Source: Clostridia bacterium
GTDB taxonomy: Bacteria > Bacillota > Clostridia > Christensenellales > CAG-314
DNA length: 47,502 nt
Direction: 5' to 3'
Assembly (NCBI GenBank): GCA_017457305.1
Contig: JAFTHP010000051.1
Location: 1-47,502 of the forward strand
The position numbers and the translations under genes are program-made. Shown here one piece after another: positions 32,465-40,438 of this stretch. Position 1 is the stretch's first letter, and every line of letters starts with the position of its first letter. A model generated the notes under the pieces. It made no database searches, had not been told where the DNA came from, and saw only the letters and a list, made by a program, of their open reading frames with translations.

Positions 32465-33253
32465 ATGACAATTACCGAGATGACAGTACTTGGATTCTTT
32501 TTGATATTTGCCGGCACAACGTTAGGTTCGGCGCTGGTGTACTTTACCAAAAACAAAATATCTCCAAAGGTTAACACCCTGCTACTAGGCTTTGCAGGGG
32601 GCGTTATGATAGCGGCATCCGTTTGGTCGCTCATTATCCCATCCCTTAACCAAAGCGAAGCACAAGGCGGTTGGGGCAAATGGTTCTTTGTTCCAACTGT
32701 GGTGGCATTTATTGTTGGTGGACTGTTCTTGGTGCTACTGGACAAGGTTGTGCCACATATGCACGTTAGTGGTGAAGAAGAAGGTCCTTCTACTTCCACA
32801 CACAAGTCCATCAAGCTGTTTTTGGCAGTAACCTTGCACAACGTTCCAGAAGGTCTTGCAGTAGGCTTTGCCTTTGGTGCGGCACAAGGTAACACAGCGG
32901 CAACACTAGCTGCCCTTGGACTTGCCATTGGTATGGCTTTCCAAAACTTTCCCGAAGGCGCAGCTGTAACCTTACCCCTTAAGCAAGCAACTGGTAGCAA
33001 GAACAAAGCCTTTCTGCTGGGAACTGCTAGCGGCGCTGTAGAGCCTATAGCCGCCGTTATTGGGTATTTCCTTTCCACAGTTCTACTGTCCTTGCAACCT
33101 TGGTTTTTGGCCTTTGCCGCAGGCGCTATGATATTTGTTGTGGCAGAAGACTTAATCCCCGATGCCAAGCTAGATGGACACAGCCACCTAGGCACTTGGG
33201 GGCTAATGATTGGCTTTGTAGTTATGATGATACTAGACGTTGTTTTAGGATAA
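32465..33253 (+). CDS. ZIP-family divalent metal transporter
   Basis: A 262-residue integral membrane protein that probably imports Zn, Fe or Mn. About eight membrane segments can be drawn. The family's metal-binding helices are plain: HNVPEGLAVG at 125-134, and a second QNFPEG at 160-165. A short His/Glu-rich loop (HMHVSGEEEG, about 98-107) sits between segments, as is usual for ZIPs. The ATG follows AAGGTGG. It is a single-gene unit with its own promoter and a terminator at 33282-33315. The substrate cannot be told from sequence. The neighbouring ferritin-like protein on the other strand hints at iron, but this is only inference. Confidence 0.93.
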   Translation: MTITEMTVLGFFLIFAGTTLGSALVYFTKNKISPKVNTLLLGFAGGVMIAASVWSLIIPSLNQSEAQGGWGKWFFVPTVVAFIVGGLFLVLLDKVVPHMHVSGEEEGPSTSTHKSIKLFLAVTLHNVPEGLAVGFAFGAAQGNTAATLAALGLAIGMAFQNFPEGAAVTLPLKQATGSKNKAFLLGTASGAVEPIAAVIGYFLSTVLLSLQPWFLAFAAGAMIFVVAEDLIPDAKLDGHSHLGTWGLMIGFVVMMILDVVLG

Positions 33254-33281
33254 ACCTTTGCAAAAAAATAGTTTCAACAAC

Positions 33282-33315
33282 AAAAAGGACCGTTGTATTT
33301 AACGGCCCTTTTTTA
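33282..33315 (+). terminator. Terminator of the ZIP gene
   Basis: AAAAAGGACCGTT faces AACGGCCCTTTTT with one mismatch and a 6-nt loop, then T-rich DNA. Confidence 0.78.
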
Positions 33316-33382
33316 TATGTATTAGACAGTAATAGTATTTTAATAGTACAACAAAAGATATTAAATACAGTTAGCTGTACAG

Positions 33383-33958
33383 TTAGCTAAATGCCATGTC
33401 TTGTATGTTTGGACTAATTGTGCTATTGCTAGCTTGCATTTTTATCATACTTTGCAATGCTTGTAGGTGCAAGTTTTCGTCCATTACTATGCGCTCAATT
33501 ATTTGTTGAACGTCGGTGTTTTTTATTAGATAGAGCATCTTTTTGTATTCTACTATTGTAGTCAATTTGGTGGCTATTGCTTGCATAATAACATTATTGT
33601 AGTTTGCAAAGTGCCTATTGCTTTCTGGTAGATACGTATTACTGTTGCTAGCTTGGTGCTGTGGCAGTTTGTAACCTAGTGACAGCAAAGCATCGTGTAG
33701 TAGTTTTAGGTGCAGTTGTTCCGCTAGATATATTTGCTTCATCAGTTGCGCATCTTGATTATTGAGCATTTGGCTATATTTGTGGTAAAGTTGCATTGCT
33801 GTTTTTTCGCTTTTTTGACCGTTGTAGGCAAAGTAAATTATGTTGGCAGTACGTAAGTCTTTTGCTAAATTTTGTGTAGTGGGGTAGGGTAACTGGCAAA
33901 TCAAGGGGGACACGTTTTTCTCCATATTTTGCAATATAGTATGCCAATATCTTGCCAA
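33383..33958 (-). CDS. Ferritin-like di-iron four-helix protein
   Basis: A 191-residue protein with four predicted helices carrying a complete ferritin-type ligand set: Glu51 in helix 1, Glu80-x-x-His83 (AEQLHLKLLHD) in helix 2, Glu137 (TIVEYKKM) in helix 3, and Glu161-x-x-His164 (MDENLHLQAL) in helix 4. Related proteins (rubrerythrin-like ferritins) store iron or remove peroxide. There is no C-terminal rubredoxin domain. I chose the TTG start at 33956-33958 because AAGGA lies at good spacing upstream; the next Met (residue 12) has no ribosome binding site. It is monocistronic and convergent with the ZIP gene. The subfamily is not recognised. Confidence 0.72.
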   Translation of the reverse strand: MARYWHTILQNMEKNVSPLICQLPYPTTQNLAKDLRTANIIYFAYNGQKSEKTAMQLYHKYSQMLNNQDAQLMKQIYLAEQLHLKLLHDALLSLGYKLPQHQASNSNTYLPESNRHFANYNNVIMQAIATKLTTIVEYKKMLYLIKNTDVQQIIERIVMDENLHLQALQSMIKMQASNSTISPNIQDMAFS

Positions 33959-34130
33959 GTGTTAATGTCCTTTTGCCAGTATTTACGTTGCAGTTGTGGT
34001 TTGATTTTGCAAAATTATTGACCATTTTGTTGATTTTTTGACCTATTGTGATTGCCTTTTACATCAATTCGTGATTGTTTGTTATTATATATATTTATAA
34101 TAAGGTAAATATTTATCAATAATTAATTAC

Positions 34131-34159
34131 TTGACATTGTTGCCTTCTAAACCTATAAT
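34131..34159 (+). promoter_or_regulatory. Consensus sigma-A promoter of the Na/Pi cotransporter gene
   Basis: TTGACA (34131-34136), a 17-bp spacer and TATAAT (34154-34159) form a perfect consensus promoter. Transcription would start around 34166. That is after the first in-frame ATG (34164), so this promoter decides the start codon. Confidence 0.9.
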
Positions 34160-34205
34160 GTAAATGTACGAGTTTGTGCATTTTTACAAAAGGAATTCAA
34201 GTTTT

Positions 34206-35894
34206 ATGGGTAATTTACTTTTGACAACAAACATTACAACCACTTTGATCACTTCCATTGTCAAGTTGTTGGCTGGGCTTGGTGCTTTTTTGATTGCAGT
34301 AAAGATCATGTCCGACACAATGAATCAACTTACTGGGGTTGGTCTAAAGCGTATGTTCCAACGCATGGAAAAGAACAGACTTTTCGGCGTAGGCATTGGT
34401 TTTGGCACAACGGCACTAATCCAAAGCTCCGGTGTTACCACCGTTATGGTTATCGGTTTGGTAAATGCCGGCGTGATGAGTCTTGGACAAGCAACTTCCG
34501 TTATTATGGGTGCCAACATTGGTACAACTGTAACGGCACAGTTATCCGCCCTTGGTACGTCCTTCGACTTTATGTTGTACGTAACCATAATCACACTGAT
34601 AGGCTTTTTGTGGATGAGCTTTGCCAAAACAGAGCGTTGGCGCAACATCGCCTACCTAGTTAGTGGTCTTGGTTTGGTATTTTTGTCAATGGGATTTATG
34701 ACCGACGCTATGGAACCACTTTCCAAGCTTCCACAAGTGTCAAATTTCCTTGCTGGCATAACTAATCCATTTGTATTGATAGTAATTGGTGTTGTTATCA
34801 CTGTTATTTGCCAGTCATCCAGCGCTGTAACCTCCATTTTGATTGCTATGATTGGTGCAGGCATCTACATTGGCGGAAAGGATTCCAACGGAATCATCTT
34901 CATCATCCTTGGTTCCAACATTGGTAGCTGCTGCACAGCTTTGCTTGCAACATTTGGTGCAAACACCAACGCAAAAAGAGCCGCACTTATCCACTTGCTG
35001 TTCAACACCTTTGGTTCGGTATTGTTTGGCGTTATCTGCCTAATTTGGAAGTCCTTTATGGCAGATACCTTTGCAAAGTGGTTTGCAACTTCGCCCACCT
35101 TCCAAATTGCAATGTTCCACACCTTCTTCAACACGGTGTGCACAATCATTTTCTTGCCATTTACCAACGTATTTGTCAAACTTGCAACACTTATCTTGCC
35201 TGACAGGAAGGCAACCAACGAACGCAAGCTCAAGTTCATTGACGAACGTTTTATTTCCACCCCATCCATCGCCGTTCAACAAGCTAAAAACGAAGCTCGC
35301 CATATTGGTGATTTCGTTATGGAAACCTGCGATCTTGCCATCAAGGGCTTTATGACAACGGATACCGAAGTGGAAAACAAAATTGCCGAAAATTTGCAAG
35401 AAGTTCAACTTCTCAACCAAAAGCTTGTTGCATATTTGGTAAAAATCTCTGCAAACAGAACAACCTCCACCCACAGCGAAGCAACAATCAGTAGCTTGTA
35501 TTACGTAATTGGCGACCTGTTGCGTGTGGGCGACCTATCCACTAACATTACCAAGTACACCCGCCGTGTAAAAAACGGTGATGTAACCTTCAGCCCATCG
35601 GTATATCCCGAAATTGAAAATATGTACCAAAAGGTTAGGGATATGTACAAGGTAGCCATCGACTGCTTTGTGGACAAAAACTTTGACGCTTTGCCCGTTG
35701 TAGAGCAACAGGAAGAGGAAATTGACCAAATCCGCAAGCAACTTGTCAACCAACACATCGAGCGCCTCAACCAAGGGGAGTGCAATCCAGCAAGTAACGG
35801 TGTGTTTATCAACTTGGTAGGCAACATCGAACGTATGGCCGACCACATTACCTTCATCGCCGAAAGCATCACAAAGCACCCCGATGAAGCTTAA
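34206..35894 (+). CDS. Na+/phosphate cotransporter with PhoU-like C-terminal domain
   Basis: The frame is open from an ATG at 34164, but that codon lies at or before the predicted transcription start. The ATG at 34206, preceded by AAAAGGAA, is the likely start and gives 562 residues. The membrane part has the two inverted Na/Pi repeats with their signatures QSSGVTT (from residue 73) and QSSSAVTS (from 203), each followed by a GANIGT or GSNIGS motif. The C-terminal third (about 345-555) is soluble, helical and PhoU-like, as in NptA/YjbB-type proteins. It should import (or in some relatives export) phosphate using sodium. It is transcribed alone, 90 bp before pgk. A phosphate-regulated operator was not seen. 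Confidence 0.92.
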   Translation: MGNLLLTTNITTTLITSIVKLLAGLGAFLIAVKIMSDTMNQLTGVGLKRMFQRMEKNRLFGVGIGFGTTALIQSSGVTTVMVIGLVNAGVMSLGQATSVIMGANIGTTVTAQLSALGTSFDFMLYVTIITLIGFLWMSFAKTERWRNIAYLVSGLGLVFLSMGFMTDAMEPLSKLPQVSNFLAGITNPFVLIVIGVVITVICQSSSAVTSILIAMIGAGIYIGGKDSNGIIFIILGSNIGSCCTALLATFGANTNAKRAALIHLLFNTFGSVLFGVICLIWKSFMADTFAKWFATSPTFQIAMFHTFFNTVCTIIFLPFTNVFVKLATLILPDRKATNERKLKFIDERFISTPSIAVQQAKNEARHIGDFVMETCDLAIKGFMTTDTEVENKIAENLQEVQLLNQKLVAYLVKISANRTTSTHSEATISSLYYVIGDLLRVGDLSTNITKYTRRVKNGDVTFSPSVYPEIENMYQKVRDMYKVAIDCFVDKNFDALPVVEQQEEEIDQIRKQLVNQHIERLNQGECNPASNGVFINLVGNIERMADHITFIAESITKHPDEA

Positions 35895-35986
35895 CCAACG
35901 CACACAATGGTGGCAATGTTAACAGCGCCGCCGTGTAAAAATATCTATACAATAATTAACAAATCTATATAAGGAGCACTTTTATT

Positions 35987-37300
35987 ATGAACAAAAAAAG
36001 TATCAAAGACGTAAATGTAGCAGGCAAAAGATGTTTGGTACGCGTTGACTTCAACGTACCTATGAAAGATGGCGTTATCACAGACGAAAACCGCATCAAC
36101 GGTGCATTGCCAACAATCAAGTACCTAATGGACCAAGGCGCAAAGGTTATTTTGTGCTCTCACCTAGGCAAGCCACACAACATTTTCACTCCTAACTTCA
36201 AATTGACAAAGAAAGAAAAGAAAGCTTTGGAAGCTATGCCAGAAGCTGATCGCGCAGCTGCACAAGCAGAATTTATTGCAAAGGCACTCAAGGGCGACGC
36301 TAAAAAGTTCTCTCTTCGTCCAGTAGCAGAAAGACTCAACGAGCTACTTGATGGCAAAGTAACATTTGCTAGTGATATCGTTGGCGAAGACGCTCAAGCT
36401 AAGGTTGCTGCATTGAAGGATGGCGAAGTTGTTCTTTTGGAAAACACACGTTTCGACGCTGGCGAAGAAGGTCGCGACGAAGAATTCTGCAAAAAGCTCG
36501 CTGCTTTTGCTGATATCTACGTTAACGATGCTTTCGGTACAGCTCACCGTTCACACGCTAGCACAGCTGCAATTGTAGAATACGGTTTTGTTAAGGAAGC
36601 TGTTTGCGGATTCCTAATTGAAAAGGAACTTTCCGTAATGGCAGACGCTTTGGAAAACCCAGTTCATCCTTTCGTTGCAATTTTGGGTGGCGCAAAGGTT
36701 GCAGATAAGCTTAACGTAATTAGTAACCTTTTGGAAAAATGCGATAGCCTAATCATCGGTGGTGGTATGGCTTACACCTTCCTAAAGGCACAAGGCTACG
36801 AAATTGGTCGTTCTTTGCTTGACGAAAGCAAGATTGAATACTGCCGTGAAATGCTCAACAAGGCTAAGGAAATGGGCAAGACAATTTACCTTCCAATCGA
36901 CTGTGTAATTATCCCATCCTTCCCAAGCCCAATCGATGCTCCAGTAGATACAGCAGTTGTAGACGTTGCTAATATGCCAGCAGATATGGAAGGTGCCGAT
37001 ATCGGTCCAAGAACTTGCGAACTCTACGCACAAATCATCAAGAACGCAAAGACAGTTATCTGGAACGGCCCAATGGGAATTTTCGAAAACCCAGTTTTGG
37101 CAGCAGGTACAAATGCTGTTGCACAAGCTATGGCAGATAGCACAGCTACAACAATCATCGGCGGTGGCGACAGCGCAGCAGCAGTTGCACAACTTGGTTA
37201 TGCCGACAAGATGAGCCACGTTTCCACAGGTGGCGGAGCAAGCCTTGAATTGTTCGAAGGTAAGGTTCTTCCAGGTATTGCTTGCCTAAATGAGAAATAA
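35987..37300 (+). CDS. pgk: Phosphoglycerate kinase with an N-domain insertion
   Basis: Makes ATP and 3-phosphoglycerate from 1,3-bisphosphoglycerate in glycolysis. The N-terminal substrate motif RVDFNVP, the [12 protein letters not shown] segment, the [14 protein letters not shown] motif and the C-terminal GGGDSAAAV nucleotide loop are all present. At 437 residues it is about 40 longer than usual. The excess is a Lys/Ala-rich insert at about 64-105, between HLGKPHN and [10 protein letters not shown], where most enzymes have only a short loop. The ATG follows AAGGAGC at good spacing. It is first in a pgk-tpi-gpmI cluster; gapA, normally upstream in Firmicutes, is missing here. Confidence 0.97.
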   Translation: MNKKSIKDVNVAGKRCLVRVDFNVPMKDGVITDENRINGALPTIKYLMDQGAKVILCSHLGKPHNIFTPNFKLTKKEKKALEAMPEADRAAAQAEFIAKALKGDAKKFSLRPVAERLNELLDGKVTFASDIVGEDAQAKVAALKDGEVVLLENTRFDAGEEGRDEEFCKKLAAFADIYVNDAFGTAHRSHASTAAIVEYGFVKEAVCGFLIEKELSVMADALENPVHPFVAILGGAKVADKLNVISNLLEKCDSLIIGGGMAYTFLKAQGYEIGRSLLDESKIEYCREMLNKAKEMGKTIYLPIDCVIIPSFPSPIDAPVDTAVVDVANMPADMEGADIGPRTCELYAQIIKNAKTVIWNGPMGIFENPVLAAGTNAVAQAMADSTATTIIGGGDSAAAVAQLGYADKMSHVSTGGGASLELFEGKVLPGIACLNEK

Positions 37301-37344
37301 TATTTACAAGGATTTCCCTTTTTATAAACAAAAGTAGTGTTGTT

Positions 37345-37374
37345 GGGTACGCATCGGATTGGTGCGCGCCCTAC
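37345..37374 (-). repeat. Possible degenerate REP-like family B element
   Basis: On the minus strand it starts GTAGGGCGCGCACC and ends GCGTACCC, a hairpin with mismatches between pgk and tpi. Its skeleton resembles 25019-25045 and 25904-25930, but similarity is weak. Confidence 0.35.
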
Positions 37375-37408
37375 ACACCTAAACCAACAAACAAAGAGGT
37401 TATTTGAT

Positions 37409-38161
37409 ATGAAAAACAAAATTATTGCCGGCAACTGGAAGATGAACAACAATCGCGCACAAGCTATTGAACTTATCAATCAACTTATTCCACTTGTAAA
37501 GGACACCAACAACACAGTTATCATCTGCGTACCTTTCACAGATTTGTGCAAAGCTGTAAAGCTAACCAAGGGCACAAACATCCACGTTGGCGCACAAAAC
37601 TGCCACTGGAAGGAAAGTGGTGCTTACACTGGCGAAATTGCTCCAAGCATGCTCACCGAAATTGGCGTAGAATACGTTATCATTGGTCACAGCGAACGTC
37701 GTAGCTACTTTGGCGAAACAGATCAAACTGTTTTGTTGCGCACAAAGGCAGCTCTTGCAGCTGGACTAAAGCCAATCGTTTGCATTGGCGAAACCTTGGA
37801 AGAACGCAACAGCGGCAACATGGAAAGTGTTCTCACTCGCCAAGTTGTAGAAGGCTTCAAGGATATCTCCGCCGAAGAACTAGATAACATCATCGTTGCT
37901 TACGAACCAGTTTGGGCTATTGGCACAGGCGTTACAGCAACAGATGAACAAGCAAATGATGCTATCGGCTTTGTTCGTAGCGTATTTGCGCAAAAGTACG
38001 GTCAAGAAGTTGCCAACAAGCTATATATCCAATATGGCGGCAGCATGAACGACAAAAATGCACAAGGTTTGCTTAGCATGCCACAAATCGATGGCGGTCT
38101 AATTGGCGGAGCAAGCTTGGTTGCAGACAAATTCTCAAAGGTGGTAAACGCTCACAAATAG
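37409..38161 (+). CDS. tpiA: Triose-phosphate isomerase
   Basis: Interconverts dihydroxyacetone phosphate and glyceraldehyde 3-phosphate. The 250-residue length is normal. Catalytic residues are Lys11 (GNWKMN), His94 (IGHSERR) and Glu166 (AYEPVWAIGTG). The phosphate-gripping YGGSMND and GGASL motifs are at the C-terminus. An upstream in-frame ATG at 37337 would add 24 residues, but the ATG at 37409 has AGAGG 9 nt upstream and matches the family N-terminus. The 108-bp gap after pgk contains a possible repeat but no terminator, so co-transcription is likely. Confidence 0.97.
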   Translation: MKNKIIAGNWKMNNNRAQAIELINQLIPLVKDTNNTVIICVPFTDLCKAVKLTKGTNIHVGAQNCHWKESGAYTGEIAPSMLTEIGVEYVIIGHSERRSYFGETDQTVLLRTKAALAAGLKPIVCIGETLEERNSGNMESVLTRQVVEGFKDISAEELDNIIVAYEPVWAIGTGVTATDEQANDAIGFVRSVFAQKYGQEVANKLYIQYGGSMNDKNAQGLLSMPQIDGGLIGGASLVADKFSKVVNAHK

Positions 38162-38174
38162 AGTGTAAAACAGT

Positions 38175-39683
38175 ATGCAAAATAGGTTAACGGCACTTAT
38201 CATACTGGACGGCTACGGGGTTTCTTCCGAAAGGAAGGGCAATGCTTTGGGTGTGGATGGCACAAGCTACATATCCTACCTAAAGCAAAACTACACCCAC
38301 ACAACGCTAACAACAAGTGGTGTGGCGGTGGGGCTACAAGCCGGCCAAGCAGGTGACTGCATTGTTGGACATCTAAATATTGGTGCAGGTCGCATTGTTC
38401 CACAGCAATGCGCCATTGTTGACAAGCACATTTCTGGCGGAGCATTCTACACTAATGCTGTGCTGGTTTCCCAACTGGAAAAAGTGCGCAAAAACAACAA
38501 AAAAGTGCATCTAATTGGTATGATTTCCGACAAGGGACACTTTGCCAAGATAACACATATTCAGGAGCTAATTAAGCTTGCCAAACAGCAAGGTGTTAGC
38601 GACGTTGTTATCCATGGTATTGTGGACGATAGTGCCACACCTAGCACAACCATCAGATTGGTAAAAAGGTTGCAAGCGGTAACCAGCCAACTTCAGTACG
38701 GCACAGTGGGCACAATTTGCGGTAGCAGTAGTCTTGCTAGCTACGACACATTGTTGCCTTTGTACGATACGTTGGTTGTTGGAAAGGATATATGCCCACA
38801 ATCGGTAGAAGAATTTTTGACAACTGCCGAAAGCAACAAAACAAAGTTTTCCACCTTGCCACCAACGGCATTTTCCGACAAGAAGATTAATAGCGGCGAC
38901 GGCATTGTGTTCTACGACACTGTTGCCAACCTAACGCAAAAGTTGCAGGACGTGTTTGCAAAGGACAAGTTTACTGGTTTTAGCCTAAAGGGGAAAAAGC
39001 GCAAAGTATCTTGTAGCACCTTTAGTCAAACTTCACAAAACGAAGCCGTTAGCGTAGCTTTCCCATTTGAGCCGGTGTACAACACCCTGTGCCAAGCGGT
39101 TAGCGAGCAGGGCTTGCGTGTTGCAAGGGTATGTCAATCAACCAACTACAACAAGATTATGAGCCTAGTAAGCGGCGGAGTGGACACAAAGTTCGATAAC
39201 GAAATTAGGTTGGTAGTAGAAGCGCCCAACTGCACAACTTACGACCTTGAACCAGCTATGTCTACAGATGAACTGGTTTGGCGTGTCACTTCGGAAATTG
39301 ATCGTGACAAGTTCGATTTGCTTGTTGTGGGGCTGGATAACTGTCAGCTTGTTGCCGATACGGGCAACTTGGAAGCAACCAAATGTGCAGCTCAAGCGGT
39401 GGATGATGCAGTTAGACAAATTGTAGAAGCTGTTTTGCGCAAGGGTGGCCGAGCAATCATCACAGCCGACCACGGCATTGCGGAAAACTTGAACAAGCAA
39501 CCTGTGTACGGTTTGCCCACCAACACCAACAACGTTCCCTTTGTTCTTGTGGATCAACAACTTCGTGACAAGTTGGATCTTCATCAAGGCTCGTTGTGCG
39601 ACGTTGCAACAACTGTTTTGCAACTGATGGATTTGCAAATTCCTGCCGAAATGACAGGAAAAATGCTTGTTTACTACAAGTAG
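38175..39683 (+). CDS. Cofactor-independent phosphoglycerate mutase homologue lacking active-site residues
   Basis: A 502-residue member of the GpmI family: ILDGYG at the N-terminus (Asp12), VGHLNIGAGR, TYDLEPAMS and TADHG (Asp432-His433). By alignment to the family from memory, most catalytic residues are replaced. The phosphoserine nucleophile (Ser62 in GNSEVGH) is Cys62 in GDCIVGH. The metal-1 ligands Asp and His in NPDMVGHTGN are Gln391 and Asp395. The third metal-1 ligand His is a Thr or neighbour near 449. GRD in the substrate loop is DDS, and the substrate Lys in the TEK motif is Asn. It starts 13 bp after tpi, in an operon. It is full length and frame-intact, so it is not a simple pseudogene. 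It may be a pseudo-enzyme or have a new activity. Confidence 0.85.
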   Translation: MQNRLTALIILDGYGVSSERKGNALGVDGTSYISYLKQNYTHTTLTTSGVAVGLQAGQAGDCIVGHLNIGAGRIVPQQCAIVDKHISGGAFYTNAVLVSQLEKVRKNNKKVHLIGMISDKGHFAKITHIQELIKLAKQQGVSDVVIHGIVDDSATPSTTIRLVKRLQAVTSQLQYGTVGTICGSSSLASYDTLLPLYDTLVVGKDICPQSVEEFLTTAESNKTKFSTLPPTAFSDKKINSGDGIVFYDTVANLTQKLQDVFAKDKFTGFSLKGKKRKVSCSTFSQTSQNEAVSVAFPFEPVYNTLCQAVSEQGLRVARVCQSTNYNKIMSLVSGGVDTKFDNEIRLVVEAPNCTTYDLEPAMSTDELVWRVTSEIDRDKFDLLVVGLDNCQLVADTGNLEATKCAAQAVDDAVRQIVEAVLRKGGRAIITADHGIAENLNKQPVYGLPTNTNNVPFVLVDQQLRDKLDLHQGSLCDVATTVLQLMDLQIPAEMTGKMLVYYK

Positions 39684-39758
39684 AATATCCCACGGACACT
39701 ACTTGTAACAAAACTGATTTTTTATAAAGCAAAAGTAATTATTTATTAGTAAAAAAAG

Positions 39759-39787
39759 TTGCTTATTTTTTAATAGTGTGGTATACT
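39759..39787 (+). promoter_or_regulatory. Promoter of secG
   Basis: TTGCTT (39759-39764), a 17-bp spacer, TATACT (39782-39787). The start lies about 55 nt before the secG ATG. Confidence 0.65.
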
Positions 39788-39850
39788 ACCATAGCAAAAT
39801 GTGTACAAGTGGCAAATTATGCCCTGTACAAAAGATGGAGGTTTAACAAT

Positions 39851-40153
39851 ATGTTGGCTATTCTCTCAATGAGTCATTGGGTTCTATTCGGAATTAATCT
39901 TGGTCTTGCAATCGTTGCATTGATTGCATTGGCTTTTATCATTTTCGTCGTTATGAAGCAATCTGGCAACTCCGATGGTACAGAAGCTATGCTAGGCTCA
40001 TCTAAGCGTTCTGAAGATTCAGAAACTTACTACGGTCAAAACGCTTCTTCCAACAAGGAAGCTAGACTAAAGAAATGGACATACATTTGTGCAATCGTAC
40101 TTGCAGTATGCTGCATTGCTATGCTAGTATTGCAAGCAATCAACTGGAACTAA
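39851..40153 (+). CDS. secG: Preprotein translocase subunit SecG
   Basis: A 100-residue two-segment membrane protein (about 11-36 and 76-97) with the SecG-type cytoplasmic loop rich in Gly/Ser (MKQSGNSDGTEAMLGSS). It assists SecYE in protein export, which the large lipoproteins at the left of the window need. The open frame extends upstream to 39776, but GGAGG (39837-39841) places the start at 39851. The usual Firmicutes neighbours rnr and smpB follow. A terminator (40225-40258) separates it from rnr. Confidence 0.88.
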   Translation: MLAILSMSHWVLFGINLGLAIVALIALAFIIFVVMKQSGNSDGTEAMLGSSKRSEDSETYYGQNASSNKEARLKKWTYICAIVLAVCCIAMLVLQAINWN

Positions 40154-40224
40154 TAGTTTAGTATCAGTTTTTTGTGCACAAAGCCGTTTGTTGTTATACA
40201 ATCGGTGCATTTCAATAAACACAT

Positions 40225-40258
40225 AAAGGACGATTTTGCAACAAAAATCGTCCTTTTT
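40225..40258 (+). terminator. Terminator of secG
   Basis: AAAGGACGATTTT pairs perfectly with AAAATCGTCCTTT across a short loop, then a T-run. Confidence 0.9.
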
Positions 40259-40286
40259 ATTTTTCAAAATCTAGTGGTTAGCTATT

Positions 40287-40337
40287 AAGCCTACCACCGA
40301 GAGGAAGAAGTGGCACGGCTTGACGTGACGGAAGTAG
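40287..40337 (+). repeat. REP-like family C element, copy 2
   Basis: Starts AAGCCTACCACCGAGAGG and ends GACGGAAGTAG, aligning over its length with 25801-25851 read on the minus strand. Confidence 0.6.
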
Positions 40338-40438
40338 TTGAAAGCAATAACTTATTTTGTACCAAGTGGCATATTACCCCCTACATATAGTTATATTTGT
40401 TCAATTACAATAACAAAATTATAAACAGAGAGTTTTTT

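Noticed and set aside
33774..34025. 83-codon minus-strand ORF upstream of the ferritin-like gene
   Set aside because: It overlaps the real gene in another frame, lacks a ribosome binding site and shows no domain.
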